A stretch of 64,000 bases of DNA from Dictyophora rubrovolvata (GCA_029959195.1 CP114121.1:2232001-2296000), one strand, 5' to 3'; positions 1 to 11,127 are shown, numbered from the stretch's first letter. Program-made: numbers and translations. Notes: a model not told the origin generated them from the letters alone.

Positions 1-309
1 ATATTTTTCCAATATAGAAATCGAGAATAAATTTTTATTTGATTTTCATTTGAAAAAAAATTGAAAAATTTTAAGGTTATGCTATTCAGAGAAACTCGGA
101 TTAATTTCTTCACTAGCCGGCACGAGAAGGATCCTTCGTCGGCATCTTCGGCCTGTTCCTGACCTTGTACATGATTTCGTAAGCAAACTTTGACAACTTC
201 CGACAGGGTGACACGTTCGCGCTCATTTTTCATCTTCAACGCACTCCCCCCTCTTTCTTTTTTCAAAAACGTCTCGGGGGCGGTGCTGTAGTCGTCTTTG
301 CTTGACGCA
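1..309. other. Upstream region, no gene seen
   Basis: The first part is very AT-rich, followed by more mixed sequence with a pyrimidine-rich stretch (cccccctctttcttttttc) near 246-265, a common feature of fungal promoters. It presumably holds the promoter and 5' UTR of the phosphoesterase gene that starts at 310. No coding signal or RNA gene was recognised. Confidence 0.4.
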
Positions 310-2334
310 ATGACCCTAGCTCCCCGCTTCTTTAATTCTCGTCGCATCAGGTCTAAAATCTCGCCTGTTCATGCCTTGAAAATATATTGGCTTGTTGCGA
401 TCTGTTGGTGGGAATACGGAACTTTCGTCTGGGACGTTACCTGGTGTCGATGGCCGAAGGAAAATGCCACGAAGAATCTTCATATTCTTATCGTTGCAGA
501 TCCACAAGTTCCCCGACCTTTCCGCGGCTGGCACCCATCCTTGACGTGGTTTAAAACATACATTATCAACCATAACTTGCGCAAAAGTTGGCACGCAGCT
601 AAATCATTTCGTCCACATAGTGTAATATTCCTTGGGGATATGTTACGCCATGGTAGCAAAGCATCTGATATGGACGAGTGAGTGCGTCACCAACGTTTTT
701 TTGTTACGTCCTTGACGTTTCACTTCAACTATCGATAGATACACTGATTATGCGAACCATCTCAAAGCAATATTCAAAGCACCCTCAACTATGCAACGAT
801 TCTACGTGCCCGGAAACCGCGATGTAGGGCAAGTATTCTACCAAAACGTTCATTCTCCAACTTTCAAACTAACTCTGAACTAGATTAGGATCTTCTAGAT
901 CATTTTCCGCTCAAGCCCGCAGTCGTTATGAAGCGGTCTTTGGAAGTCCAAATCAAGTCAACGTGAGAATTACTACCGACCCTGATCTGTTACCGAGCTC
1001 AACAAAGAATTTACTTTTCCCCTTTTAGACTTTCGAGAACTACACGTTAATCTTTTTAGATGCACCCGCACTCGTAGAAGAAGATTACCGTCGCCATTCA
1101 GCGGGTCACCAATTTTCGGAATGGACAGGAATTCCAGGTGGTTCGATCGAATTCGTAACCGCCTTGGCAGCTTCTAGTAGTGTGTATGATTCAATCGTGT
1201 TGAACGTGTACCGGGTTATCTAAGCCGTATACATATTCAGGTCCGACTGAACCGAAAACAACGATTCTGTTTACGCACATTCCACTATGGAGGCCGGAAG
1301 GTGCCTCATGCGGACCTCTGAGAGAATATGGTACTATCCGGCGAGGAGTGGGCAAAGGATACCAAAGTCTTCTCGGGAAAGACACGACCAACTTTCTCTT
1401 AAAAAATCTAGCTCCTTCAGTAATATTCAGGTCTGTCTTTGCTTTCATAACTGCACGCGAAATAACTCAGTTTATGATTTTTTTTATGAACAGCGCTGAT
1501 GACCATGACTATTGTCGCCATAACCACAAATTTATAATGGAAAATGGTTCAATTGCGATGATACCGGAAGTGACAGTAAAATCCGTCTCAATGGCCACAA
1601 ACGTCCACCGACCAGGATTCCAACTTCTCACACTGCAAAGCGGCTCCAATCATTTAATCTCCGATGCCTTATGCCTCCTCCCTGACCAATCTCGAATTTA
1701 CACACGAGGCTATCTCCTGTCAATGCTTGTAACGATGTTATGGTTGCTTTACCTTAATATACGTCGCTCAAAAGCAGACCGCGATATACGATGGTGTTCA
1801 AGTCCGTCGCAGAATTCGCCGAGTCCGCCCAACAGCCCCATCCACTATAAAGCTTCGTATTCCAGTCCTGTCCTTCGAAGCGCAACGGCCATGTTCCCGT
1901 CTGAACCTCCCACACCTCTAGGAGGAACACCTCTTCTGCGCCCCCCACTTTCGCCCTATGCAGTAGAAGACGAAGAGTCCTCAGAAATGTATACTTTGCC
2001 GAACTCACCCCTAACACCTGGCACACCTTCCAAGATCTTTCCTCGAGTAAAAGACAACTCCCCTGGAAAGGACAGCTCGTACTTCTTACCGTCAGTAAAC
2101 TCGCACTCATCCTCTCAAAGACCTCTATGGTCTGTCGCGCAAACATCTTCAACAGCCCGCCGACTGACATCACGCTCAGTCATTTCGAGCGTTTTCTCCT
2201 GGCTTTGGCGTGCATCCCTAAACGGACATCGAAAAGCGAATACATGGTATGGGCAATTCGGCCAAGATCTTCTGCAAGTATTATTTTTTCCCGGCATAAT
2301 TTATATCATTATCTCTATCTGGTATTGCATTTGA
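310..2334 (+). CDS. Cdc1/Ted1/PGAP5-family metallophosphoesterase (copy 1)
   Basis: Predicted ER/Golgi membrane phosphoesterase; known family members remove ethanolamine-phosphate from GPI anchors and were first linked to Mn2+ homeostasis. Six exons fit: 310-677, 739-828, 884-962, 1029-1179, 1241-1430 and 1494-2334, giving 572 residues. The start is the first in-frame ATG. A hydrophobic stretch lies near residues 24-42 and a second at the extreme C terminus, as usual for the family. Metal-binding motifs occur in order: VADPQ (about residue 64), FLGDM, PGNRDVG, FTHIPLWR and ADDHDYC. The third motif is normally GNHD, so the catalytic His is Arg here. Intron 2 must be GC-AG to give VGLGSS. Residues roughly 390-545 are Ser/Pro-rich and probably disordered. 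The gene ends 146 bp from the tail of the convergent transporter. A paralogue lies at 61778-63961 on the other strand. Confidence 0.9.
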
Positions 2335-2480
2335 CTTGGTCATGAATTCACGGGCATTTTTTTTTGTTTAGAGTATGTAATTATCACAATTATGGGACGA
2401 CGACATAAAAATGTATTTATTTTAACTTGTGTACATAAAATCTTGTTACATTTAATTACAACTCGCCCCTCCCCATTGAT

Positions 2481-5400
2481 CTATTCGAAACGCCTCTCTT
2501 CGGACTGCCCTATGTCTGAAGAGTTTTTCCGAGTCAGATGACGGATAAGACAAGGACCGGGAAGGTACTCACGATTCAGACGGTCTTCTGCTTCATCAAA
2601 CTTTTTGAACAGCCAATAGAAAAGAATTCCTCCAACAAAACTCGCACCAGCACAGCCAACTATTGAGCCATTATTACACATTTTAAAATTTTAAAATCTC
2701 GAATTTTCAAATTCGAAATAATACGTACCGTAATTATAGATGACAAACGGATCGACAGAAACAGGAGCGAGAGCCAATCCAATAGCATTTCCTATCGCCT
2801 CCGTCAAGAAATACAAAGCAAAGACAACTGACTTCATCCGCAATGGCGCTTTCGTGTAAGCGTACTCCAAGCCTGTGATCTGTTTGTATGGCTAGTCAAA
2901 ATTTGCAACTAGTGTAATGCAATGAAAACCTTACGTTGGTAAAGATCTGAAAACATCAGCGTGTCAGCGAAATATAACGTGTTGGGTTTTTTGCATACTT
3001 CAGAAGTTCCTACTAGGATGTATGCCGGTGCTTGAACCTATAAAGTTCATGAACAAGGGGGGAAAAAATATGGACATTTCCACGTAGAGCTCACCCAAAC
3101 ATTGATGGGAGCTGGACCTAATGGACATTCGTTTCCAAATTTACCGCAAGGACTCTTGAAGAATGGCAGGCTTTTACTTAAATGCGAGATTCGACAAAAA
3201 TGCACTGTTTTTGACATACCTTCAAGTTTATAAAATGCTAGATATTCGAAGTCAGGTACGATCATTCTTTCAAATGAGAACTTGGTTCAATTTCACCTGC
3301 AGAATCGCTGCATATGCCATGGCAGCAGCTGCAAAGAAAAAGCCCAACGTAATTCTTTGGATAGGTCGGAAAACGATCCCAAAACGACGTAAACCTTATA
3401 TTTATATAACATATGCGATGAGAAATTAGCTCCTGATTTCGAGGTTTGCTAACCTGGATATATGAGTCGATCCTATAAGAAGACGGTTTCAGACTGAAAA
3501 TTACATTTGAGAGATTACAATGAAATGGCTAACCAAAATAGGAATGATAACGATGATGGTGATTGGATCAACTATGATGGGTATGAATATTAGCAAAATT
3601 GGTGCATAATTGATTATCAGTTACGGTTTTTCAAAAGATCATTGGGTGTACCGCCGGTAAACATATCTGTGAACAGAATGATTGATCAGTTATAAGCTTG
3701 TCATGCACTCACCAACAGCCAGCTTGATTGACCAGCTATGTGAACTTGAGTAGCGATCGTCTGAGGCGTAAGGGAGGAACATACATTACTGGTTAGTTGA
3801 TTGTAGCTGATCCAATACAAAGGATACAACAAACTGCAGTTTGGTCAGGTAGTGGAATAAACAACGTCTGAAAAGAGAAAATGACTGACAAGACTTTGCA
3901 TGCAAAGAGTGTTCGCTTTATTTCATCTACAAATTGCGAGTCCCAAGTAATATATCTTTTCAGACCTGACTCCTTAGAAGTATCGACATTAATCGTTGGT
4001 CTTGCTGAATCCCAATCGGCGCCAGAACGAAGATTCCTCCACAATGTAACAGGATTAAAGCCTGGCAGATGTTCACTTAAGGGTCATGCGTATGTAACAT
4101 CCTGTCTGTATAACATACTCCAAGCATTTCTATATGCGATACGTAGCACCTTGACAAACTCCAATATTATACTTCCTCTTGCAGGAGTTTTAATATATCG
4201 ATTGCGCTTTATTTATGAATTTAGCATAGCGAATGAAGAGGGAGAGAGTCTGTGCTTACTCCGAAGAACAAAACGGCCGGTAACAAAAAATAGCTACGAA
4301 AAATCAATAAGCAATGCACTTGCAGATAGACTCCTGAGGCGTACACAGCAGTCGGTACTAGATAAGCCAGCCAGAATCCTAAATCAGCAAAGAACAAGTT
4401 AGAACCTAGCATAATTTTCAAGATTTCGGCTACCGATGAGTTTTTCACACCAAACTGTAGCGATAGATCCCAGTGCCCCGATATTAATCAAAAGGTAGAA
4501 CCTATGTATGTAGACAAAATGAGTCAAACCTCGACGAAATTTTCGAAACAGGACTAACCACATGAATATCCTCTCTGTGATATAGAATTGAGTTAATTTT
4601 GGGAGTAACATTTATGCCTAAAAGCTCACGTATAGTCAAGTTAGTATCAACAATCACCCTTCGTCCATCTTTTTCGGTACGGATCCATTGACCATGTTTA
4701 GGATATTGTTCAGCAACAAGAGGAGAAACGTTCGCTTTGACTATTACGCATAACGACGATGAGTTATCATGTCGAGAGAGCCTGAGCGACCTGTGGAATT
4801 CTTACTCCCTCCTGTTCCAATACCAATAATCAAAATCGACACCATGAAACCAGCAAAAGCACCATTTGAATTGCCCTGTAATACTGAAGGAATACTACAA
4901 GCTGATAATAAAAATAAACAACCATACACTATGCTTTTGGAATTTAATTGCAAACTAACCTACAAGGATGACATGACCGATTCCTACTATCGCGGTAAAG
5001 ACGACGATAGTTTTGAAACGACCCCAGTATTGATCCGCCATGATAGCTTGGTACTTATGACATAAATGAATTATGAAATAGTTGATTATCGCACCTCCGA
5101 AGATGGGCATTATATAGGACCAAAAACTGAAAAATGTCGTAACAGCAACAGCAGTCTGTATTCCTTGGCTGAGACCTCCGGGAAGTAAACTACTTTTGGG
5201 AGGAGGTGCTCCTGCACCATTTCCACCAGCCGGTAAGGGACGTTCAATGAAATTCCTGCGTTAAATTAAATTCATAATCAAAGAGAACGGGGATCAGCTT
5301 ACGTGAAAACACTACATCATAGGTGGATATCAGATTCGTAGGAGCTGAAAAAAAGGCCAAATCTCATTTACCCGGTCGTTCCATCTTGACGAGAGAAACA

Positions 5401-5746
5401 ATTAAATTCTCATATGTACATCCGGGACAATTGCATGATGTCGGGAAAAACCTACAATAGGAGAATCTCTCTGCAAACTCGCAAATAACGATCAACATGG
5501 CAGATAAGCTATAGGTATATGTATATTAGTTATTTTTGTCAGTTACATGTTGTAAATCCAGATGCATCAAACGACGACCCACGGCAATTCATCAGCCACC
5601 CGCACGAGCGTTCGCAATTCCTCCTCAGTGGGGATCTCGGGGGCATTGGGATCGAGAACAATGGTAGTTTCGATATCAATTTCTTTTGAAGAAAACTCAT
5701 CCTTTACATACGTGTCAATGTCCTTCGCGATGCTTGCCTCAGCCAT
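2481..5746 (-). CDS. PTR2-family proton-coupled oligopeptide transporter
   Basis: Plasma-membrane H+/di- and tripeptide symporter of the POT/PTR2 family. About 24 exons assemble into 623 residues, a normal length. Recognisable blocks in order: CEFAERFSY, FTNFIERPLP, GIQTAVAVTTFFSFW, ADQYWGRFKT, GIGTGGIKANVSPLVAEQ, WFYLLINIGALGS, GFWLAYLVPTAVY, WDSQFVDEIKRTL, PLYWISYNQLTSN, GGTPNDLLKNLDP and GLEYAYTKAPLRMKS. Several exons are tiny: 5304-5312 (9 nt), 4559-4574 (16), 3717-3735 (19), 3454-3472 (19), 3220-3237 (18) and 2935-2946 (12). Each is flanked by GT and AG, keeps phase, and restores a conserved block. Introns are mostly 49-60 nt. The start at 5746 is the only good ATG before the acidic N terminus. 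Exact ends of the smallest exons are inferred. The gene is tail-to-tail with the phosphoesterase. Confidence 0.92.
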
Positions 5747-6409
5747 GCTTCAAAAACAAGAGGAAGAAAATCAGGGAGGAAAAGAAACGGCCAATTCAAA
5801 ACCTTATCTTATTTAAGTACGGCGACTTATCCAAAATAACAAAATCAAACAAAGTTCTGCCATCCCCTGCTCTAAGAAGCCACGAAATGTGGAGTAATAT
5901 CGAAGGTAGTTAATCACGGGTCGTTCCGACTGAGATTGCTAGCAGAGTCAAGTAGATGGCGCAATCCATTGCAAAGGGATAAGAATATAGAAAGTTATCC
6001 AGAACTACGATATGAACATGTGGCACGATTGAAAGGAGTCACGAGACGGCTGTTTATCGCGCCTTCGATGGCTAATTGAACCAATCGCCAAAGCTTCTGA
6101 CAGGCTCGAGTTCGACAATACGAAAAGGTTGAATGTTTCAGCGTATTTGAAAAAAAAAACATTGTGCGAACTTCGAACCAGACTTTTTGAATTGAATGGA
6201 GTTGTCATTCCCATTGAGATGGGCTTGCAAAGTATAAAATTTTGGAAAAATGTACTCCGCCCACATGCCTCCGTCATCAAGTGCCAATACCCTGCTAATA
6301 TTCTTTGGCTTGTTACATCCCTCTGAAGCCATATGGTCTCCGTCTAAGGCCATATCTCGTTCGTTTGAAGCTTGTCATTAGCAAATGGACGCAAAATAAG
6401 AGCAGCCGA

Positions 6410-6485
6410 GCGCTAAATCACGTAAACGGTGGACGAAATCACTCGCGCGCAAGAAAAAATAGACCTGATACTCCTCGGAAACCGT
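6410..6485. repeat. Dispersed repeat, copy A
   Basis: This stretch resembles 33377-33440: both contain GCGCTAAATCAC, GAAATCAC, GCGCAAGA and ATACTCCTCGGAAACCGTA in the same order and orientation, with small gaps between. The shared 19-bp end block suggests an element terminus. No open frame belongs to it. Confidence 0.7.
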
Positions 6486-6625
6486 ATGGAGGCTGGTCCG
6501 TGACACCAGAAAAAATATAGAGTCGCCCAAATCGATCCTGGGTGACACTCCTTGGTGTTCAACGTTCAACATGTGTCACTGACATATGCCAATATCCGAT
6601 AAACCCGTTCCGAATAGTTCCGCTC

Positions 6626-6784
6626 GATTTGCTTACGTCAGCTTCCAACGCAAGTTGATGGACAAAACGCTGAAAAATGTGCGGTACATTGTTATGGATA
6701 TAATGTACTTACTTTCTATCCTTTAAGTGCTCCCTCGTCCTTCAAAAAGAAGACTCAGAGGCTGATTTGCTTACGTCAGCTTCC
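6626..6784 (+). repeat. 21-bp direct repeat pair upstream of the Crinkler gene
   Basis: The 21 bases beginning GATTTGCTTACG and ending CAGCTTCC occur at 6626-6646 and again at 6764-6784, 138 bp apart, the second copy ending 9 bp before the ATG at 6794. It may be a partial duplication of the gene's 5' end, or a trace of an insertion. Confidence 0.75.
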
Positions 6785-6793
6785 GACAGTGAG

Positions 6794-8813
6794 ATGGCTC
6801 TTGTTTCGCTCAACTGCCTTGTCTACGGCGACGAGTTCAGTCACATCTTCGAAGTGAAGGTATCGCTGGAGGAGCAGATTTCGGATGTACGGGAAAAAAT
6901 TTGGGAGGAGAACAAAAACCAGTACGGCCATGTTGACGCAAACAATTTCATCCTCTACACGCCCACTTCATCTATCTCAGCCGCCTCGAAGACTACCTTT
7001 AATGAAGGCTTCGCTCGAATCCAGCTGGATACTGAAGAGGGACAAGCTTTCGGAGTCGAAGAGCTCTACCCCACGTCCCGCGTTAAAAAATACGGAAGGC
7101 TTGCTAAGCCCGAGGAGGAGGTCCTCCACGTTATTGTGCTCGTTCCAATAGGTGACTATTCTGTTTATACCAGAAGTCCTATGTCCTGATCCTGACTGGG
7201 GCAACAGCTCGGCTTTATTCAATTAGAAAACGCCCACGAGAAGAGGAGTCTGTGTTAAGTCTTTCTGATTGTTTGTCTCTCTGTCCATCAAGGCCAACTC
7301 TGTGCTCAATGCATTTTACAGTACAAGACCAACAAGCTAAGCGATATTGCAAAGGCCTTGCTCCATCACAAGTGTGCCGTAGCGCCAGAACAATGGCGGA
7401 GAAACAGAAGGACACCGAAATTCTGAATGGTAGACCTTGGACTAGTTCAGGTCCTCCAGTTGGACTATACCATCCCATATTTGATCGGTTTATCGAGTAC
7501 CTCAACGAGCCGGCCCCAGGTTACAAATCCGTTTCATGCTTAGATAGCAACGACTTACGACCCACTATTAGCGACGTATTTAGTTTTATGAGAGCCTGCT
7601 CCGAGTTCTATGACGTCGAAGAGAGGACAGTCAAAGACCGTCCGGAGGTTCGTGGCCGAATGGACTTTATTCTGCCAACACTTTCGCGCCTTCTGTGCAA
7701 CCATCCACTTCGCCTTGTGAACTCTGACGCAACGAAACCAGGTGCTGTTTTCTCTGCAAAAACATTCGGATTCCAGAATGTCCCGGCCGGAATTTTTGAA
7801 GTAAAATTGGAAAAGGGTATCAAAGGCGATGCACAAGTGCAGGTCCAGCAATCCTACGCAAGGATGTTCTCTCTACCTGAGATGGGTTGACGGTATTTAA
7901 CCCAGGTTTAGTACTTATTGCAACTGTAGCATGAGGAAATCCGACGAGGCTGTTGCTCCCCTCATCGAATTATCTGGCGCATGGATAACGGTGCTTGGAG
8001 CTGTTTACACGAAAAAGGTCATAGTCCAGCATCTTACCGGACCCATCTACCTGTCACCCCAACTACACCATCCACAAAGCACATTCGATGTGCCTCTTCG
8101 CCTGTTTTATGCTCTCCGAATGGCTCTTCACGATCTTTCGGCGTATTATGGGAAACTCTCGCATTCAACGAAGGTTTCTCCATTTTTCCCGTTTGTTACT
8201 TTGTACCCCGTTTCAGATGGCACAGAGAGGAGCTTCAAGTACCGTAAGGCACTCTCCAACGACGATTCAAAGGCTATCTATAAAGCTATCGATGCCGATG
8301 GGAGAAGGATCATTGTTAAATTTGCATCAACTTATAACGCACGGGCTCATCGTCTCCTTGCCTCGCATGACCTTGCTCCCGAGCTCTTATACGATGGGAC
8401 TGACGGCGCAAAATATGGCGGGCTTATCATGATTGTCATGAGGTACGTAGATGGGACGACGTTGAACGAGTGGCTGGAGGCACGCATGGGACCGTTACGA
8501 TTCGATGGACAGCTCGGGCGCATCCTTGAATTGACGACACAAGCCAATAACACACTTACACGATGCCGATCTGGTGTTTGGTGACTTACGGACGCCGAAC
8601 ATCTTGGTTCATGACAACGGGGTTGTCAAACTGGTAGACTTCGACTGGTGTGGGGTTGATGGGATGGGGAAATACCCATTCATTATTGGGGATGGTATTC
8701 CGTGGGCAGACGGTGTAGGATCACAGGAGACGATGGACAAAGACCACGATATTCACATGCTTCAGCAACTCAAGGATAAGATTCATTCAGGAGCAGAGCT
8801 TGACAGCTGGTAG
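6794..8813 (+). pseudogene. Crinkler (CRN)-like protein with kinase-like domain, frame broken
   Basis: The N terminus (6794-7151) matches the ubiquitin-like header of Crinkler-type proteins: SLNCLVYGDEFSHIFEV, then a region ending LHVIVLVP. A 56-nt intron (7152-7207) leads to a basic KRPREEE segment that could be a nuclear signal. A middle region reads to 7885. The C-terminal part is an atypical protein kinase: VKFAS (candidate lysine), MRYVDG hinge, VFGDLRTPNIL in place of the HRD loop, and VDFDWCG in place of DFG. Two frame breaks are seen. The GT-AG join near 7886-7929 has incompatible phase, and between about 8535 and 8556 the frame moves by one base with no room for an intron. Such proteins are common in Agaricomycetes; their role is debated. 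It is probably a pseudogene, although sequence error is not excluded. Confidence 0.8.
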
Positions 8814-8877
8814 TGAATGAGATTGTAGTAACGGGTATATACAATATTGGTAAAAGTCATGTATGAATATGGGCGCT

Positions 8878-8945
8878 TGCGAAAGTACTTTCGCAGCTGC
8901 GAAACTGCGACGCTGCGAAAGTGCACGCGCAAGTGCGAAACTGCT
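8878..8945. repeat. TGCGAAA short repeats with a 16-bp palindrome
   Basis: TGCGAAA occurs four times, starting at 8878, 8898, 8914 and 8934 (spacing 20, 16, 20). The first copy lies inside the perfect palindrome GCGAAAGTACTTTCGC, which could form a hairpin. It lies just beyond the 3' end of the LINE relic. Function is unknown. Confidence 0.6.
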
Positions 8946-8989
8946 TTTGTATCTGCAGAAGTCTTTTTTCATTGGAACCAAATACAACT

Positions 8990-9835
8990 AAACAATTTTT
9001 TTTGCGTTTATTAATCCCATTAAACCATCTCCTATCACGTTGGCACACTTACTTCCGTGTGGTTTTCATGTTCACAAAACTAAAGTCGCGTAGTGTCATG
9101 TGTGATTCTCCTCTGGGTGGTTTTTCTATCCATTTAAATTTACTTCATCTTGAAGCATGGGCATTGTTGGTTTTAATTTATCCGGATCTCCATTGTTGCC
9201 TGTTCTTCATTCGCACCATGACTTCCATTTGAGGTGTACTGTTTCTGAAATTAGTATAGCATATAGTCTCTTTTTATCTGTGTCCGTCTGTAAGTGGAAT
9301 TTTATAAGGTTTTTATCATTCCGGGTTGGGTCAGTGTTCTCCCAGAGAGAATTTGTGGTAGAGACCATGTTTGTTCTGAGTGAACGGCTGTGCATTTCGT
9401 CTGGCAGTATGTGTTCCATTTCCTGTATTTCCGTGCATTGCGCGGTTGCTATATGCAGGTACGTTTAGCCAGAATTTCCCGACACGGTACGCATTATAAG
9501 TGGTTTTCCACAAAAAAAAAAAAAGTTACTTATTTGTCCTGACATTCAAGTTGGTCTTTGTATGTGCTTCGTGTGTAGGACGTTCATAAATTATTATGAG
9601 TTCAACACTGTCAGTGATTACTTGGAGTGCTGTTTTCATTGTTTCTCGCTGCTTAAAACTTTTTTATTTATTAGTGATTTGTATATCATTAATTATGTTG
9701 CGGTGGAGAGTTTAATACCCGGTAAAAAGTGTGGCTGGTATTTGTAGGTCTAGTAGACTCGTTGTGGGTAGTGTGATTCCTTCTTTCGTCAGCTCGTCCG
9801 CTTTAGTATTCAAATTCTAAACTGTCGTGTGGTTT
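8990..9835 (-). mobile_element. Decayed LINE-type retrotransposon 3' end (RNase H and C-terminal region)
   Basis: Minus-strand fragments in different frames match the tail of LINE polyproteins common in Agaricomycetes. They are an RNase H end around 9770-9830 (NTKADELTKEG), a segment near 9420-9515 (YNAYRVGKFWLNVPAY), then MEHILPDE and RLYAILISETVHLKWK near 9215-9420. Stops and frameshifts interrupt all of them. An A-run on the minus strand near 8996-9003 may mark the old 3' end. No intact reverse transcriptase domain remains in the window. The family call rests on remembered motif patterns. Confidence 0.65.
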
Positions 9836-9969
9836 TTCATATTAATATTAGATCTAATATTGAGTTTCGAACACTGAATTTCTCTTAGTTCGGATTTTTT
9901 TCAACTCCTGCGCGCAGGCAGAGAAACTACCATCAATCCTCGTCGTACTCGCAATTTCCTACACCATTA

Positions 9970-11127
9970 TCACTTTCTAGGACAAGCGCATAGGTGATAG
10001 GTGAGACCGGTGAAAACATACAATTGCGAAAGAAGGGCGACATACCCATTGTTCCTCCTTTTCTTCTCACGTGCAACCGGAGTGTTGTGTTGTGTTTTGC
10101 GTTTAGAAATGATAGTAGGTTCTGTGCTTGGATTTGCTAATAATGGTGGTGATGGTGCAGCTTGAGGCGGCGGTGGTGATACCGTACCTTGAGGTAGTGG
10201 TTGCGCTGCAGGGTTAGATGGCTGTGGTGGTAGCGCAGGTTTGATCCTGCCCGGGACCGTATCGAGCATGTGTGCTAGGACGAAATCCGCCTTCCAGTGA
10301 AAGGAGCAGAGCCTCAAAATCGGCTGTTGAGCTTCGATTCTGGCCATCGCTTCTTCCCACTTCTTGGGCCAGTTTTCCTTGAAATATTTTTTACGAAAAA
10401 TGGAGCTATCAGATGAATGTTTGGCCAGAGGGTGGAGGATTTCTCGAACGATCGCGGTGGACTGATGTTTGATCTGGATCCATTGAGATGTCGAGACAAC
10501 TGATCCTGTCGCTGTACGAAGGCAAGGATGAACCGGTGGACGCGACTTGTTATGAGGATTTACTTTGACTCGGGGACAACTTCGTATGTCTTCGAGGTTC
10601 CAGAGTACCTCCTGGGGATATCCCTCGGGTCGGTCTACGGGTTGGTTGACGAGTGTAGGTGTCGCAGGTACTTCCACTGGTGCATTCTCTCCCGTCTGCG
10701 ACGCAGAGTCACTTGGAGAGAGAGAAAAGTCTGAATCCTCAGCGACAATATTTAATTTGCTGTACATGCCGTTTCTATCAGTCTCCGAAAGACCATTCGA
10801 TACCATCAAGAATACTTACAGAGTATGATCATGCAAGAACTCATGATATTCACTTTTCAGCTCATCATATTTGTCGCACAAGTCTCGATATCTCTGGTGT
10901 AATGTGCCAAGCTCTAAGGCAATTGATGCAGTCGTGTTTGACACTCGAACGAAATTGTCAAATAATTCTGCGACATACTTGTTCCGGACTATTATGTAAG
11001 AGAGAGGTAGGTTTTCGATGGTATAAGTCGAAGGGGCAGATGCAGGGAGAGCCGGGTGTCTGAAGGGGTAGGGTCCCGTCGTGTCCAGAGGAACACCATC
11101 ACCGGGCGTGCTGAGGTTCGTGTTCAC
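9970..11127 (-). CDS. Proline-rich protein of unknown function
   Basis: Two exons join cleanly: 11127-10820 and 10759 downward, across a GTAAGT/CAG intron. The N-terminal exon ends in a coiled-coil-like stretch (LHQRYRDLCDKYDELK). The second exon has an acidic Ser-rich part, then a region with WIQIKHQSTAIVREI, KYFKENWPKKWEEAM and LRLCSFHWKADFVLAHML, followed by a Pro-rich tail and a basic cluster (EKKRRNNG) that could be a nuclear signal. A last possible intron (GTATGT to CTAG, before 9976) is a multiple of three, so both forms end at the same TGA at 9970. I recall similar proteins scattered in mushroom genomes but know no function. It sits directly upstream of a LINE relic on the same strand, so an element origin is possible. 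Confidence 0.6.

Larger units (their letters stand above)
5747..6793. other. Intergenic region with repeat traces
   Basis: About 1 kb between the divergent transporter and Crinkler-kinase genes. No convincing reading frame is present. It contains one copy of a dispersed repeat (6410-6485) and the first arm of a 21-bp direct repeat (6626-6646), suggesting old mobile-element or duplication debris. Promoter elements of the transporter must lie just above 5746 but none was recognised with confidence. Confidence 0.5.

Noticed and set aside
1754-2173. Minus-strand open frame of 139 codons inside phosphoesterase copy 1
   Set aside because: It is antisense to a well-supported coding exon and has no family features.
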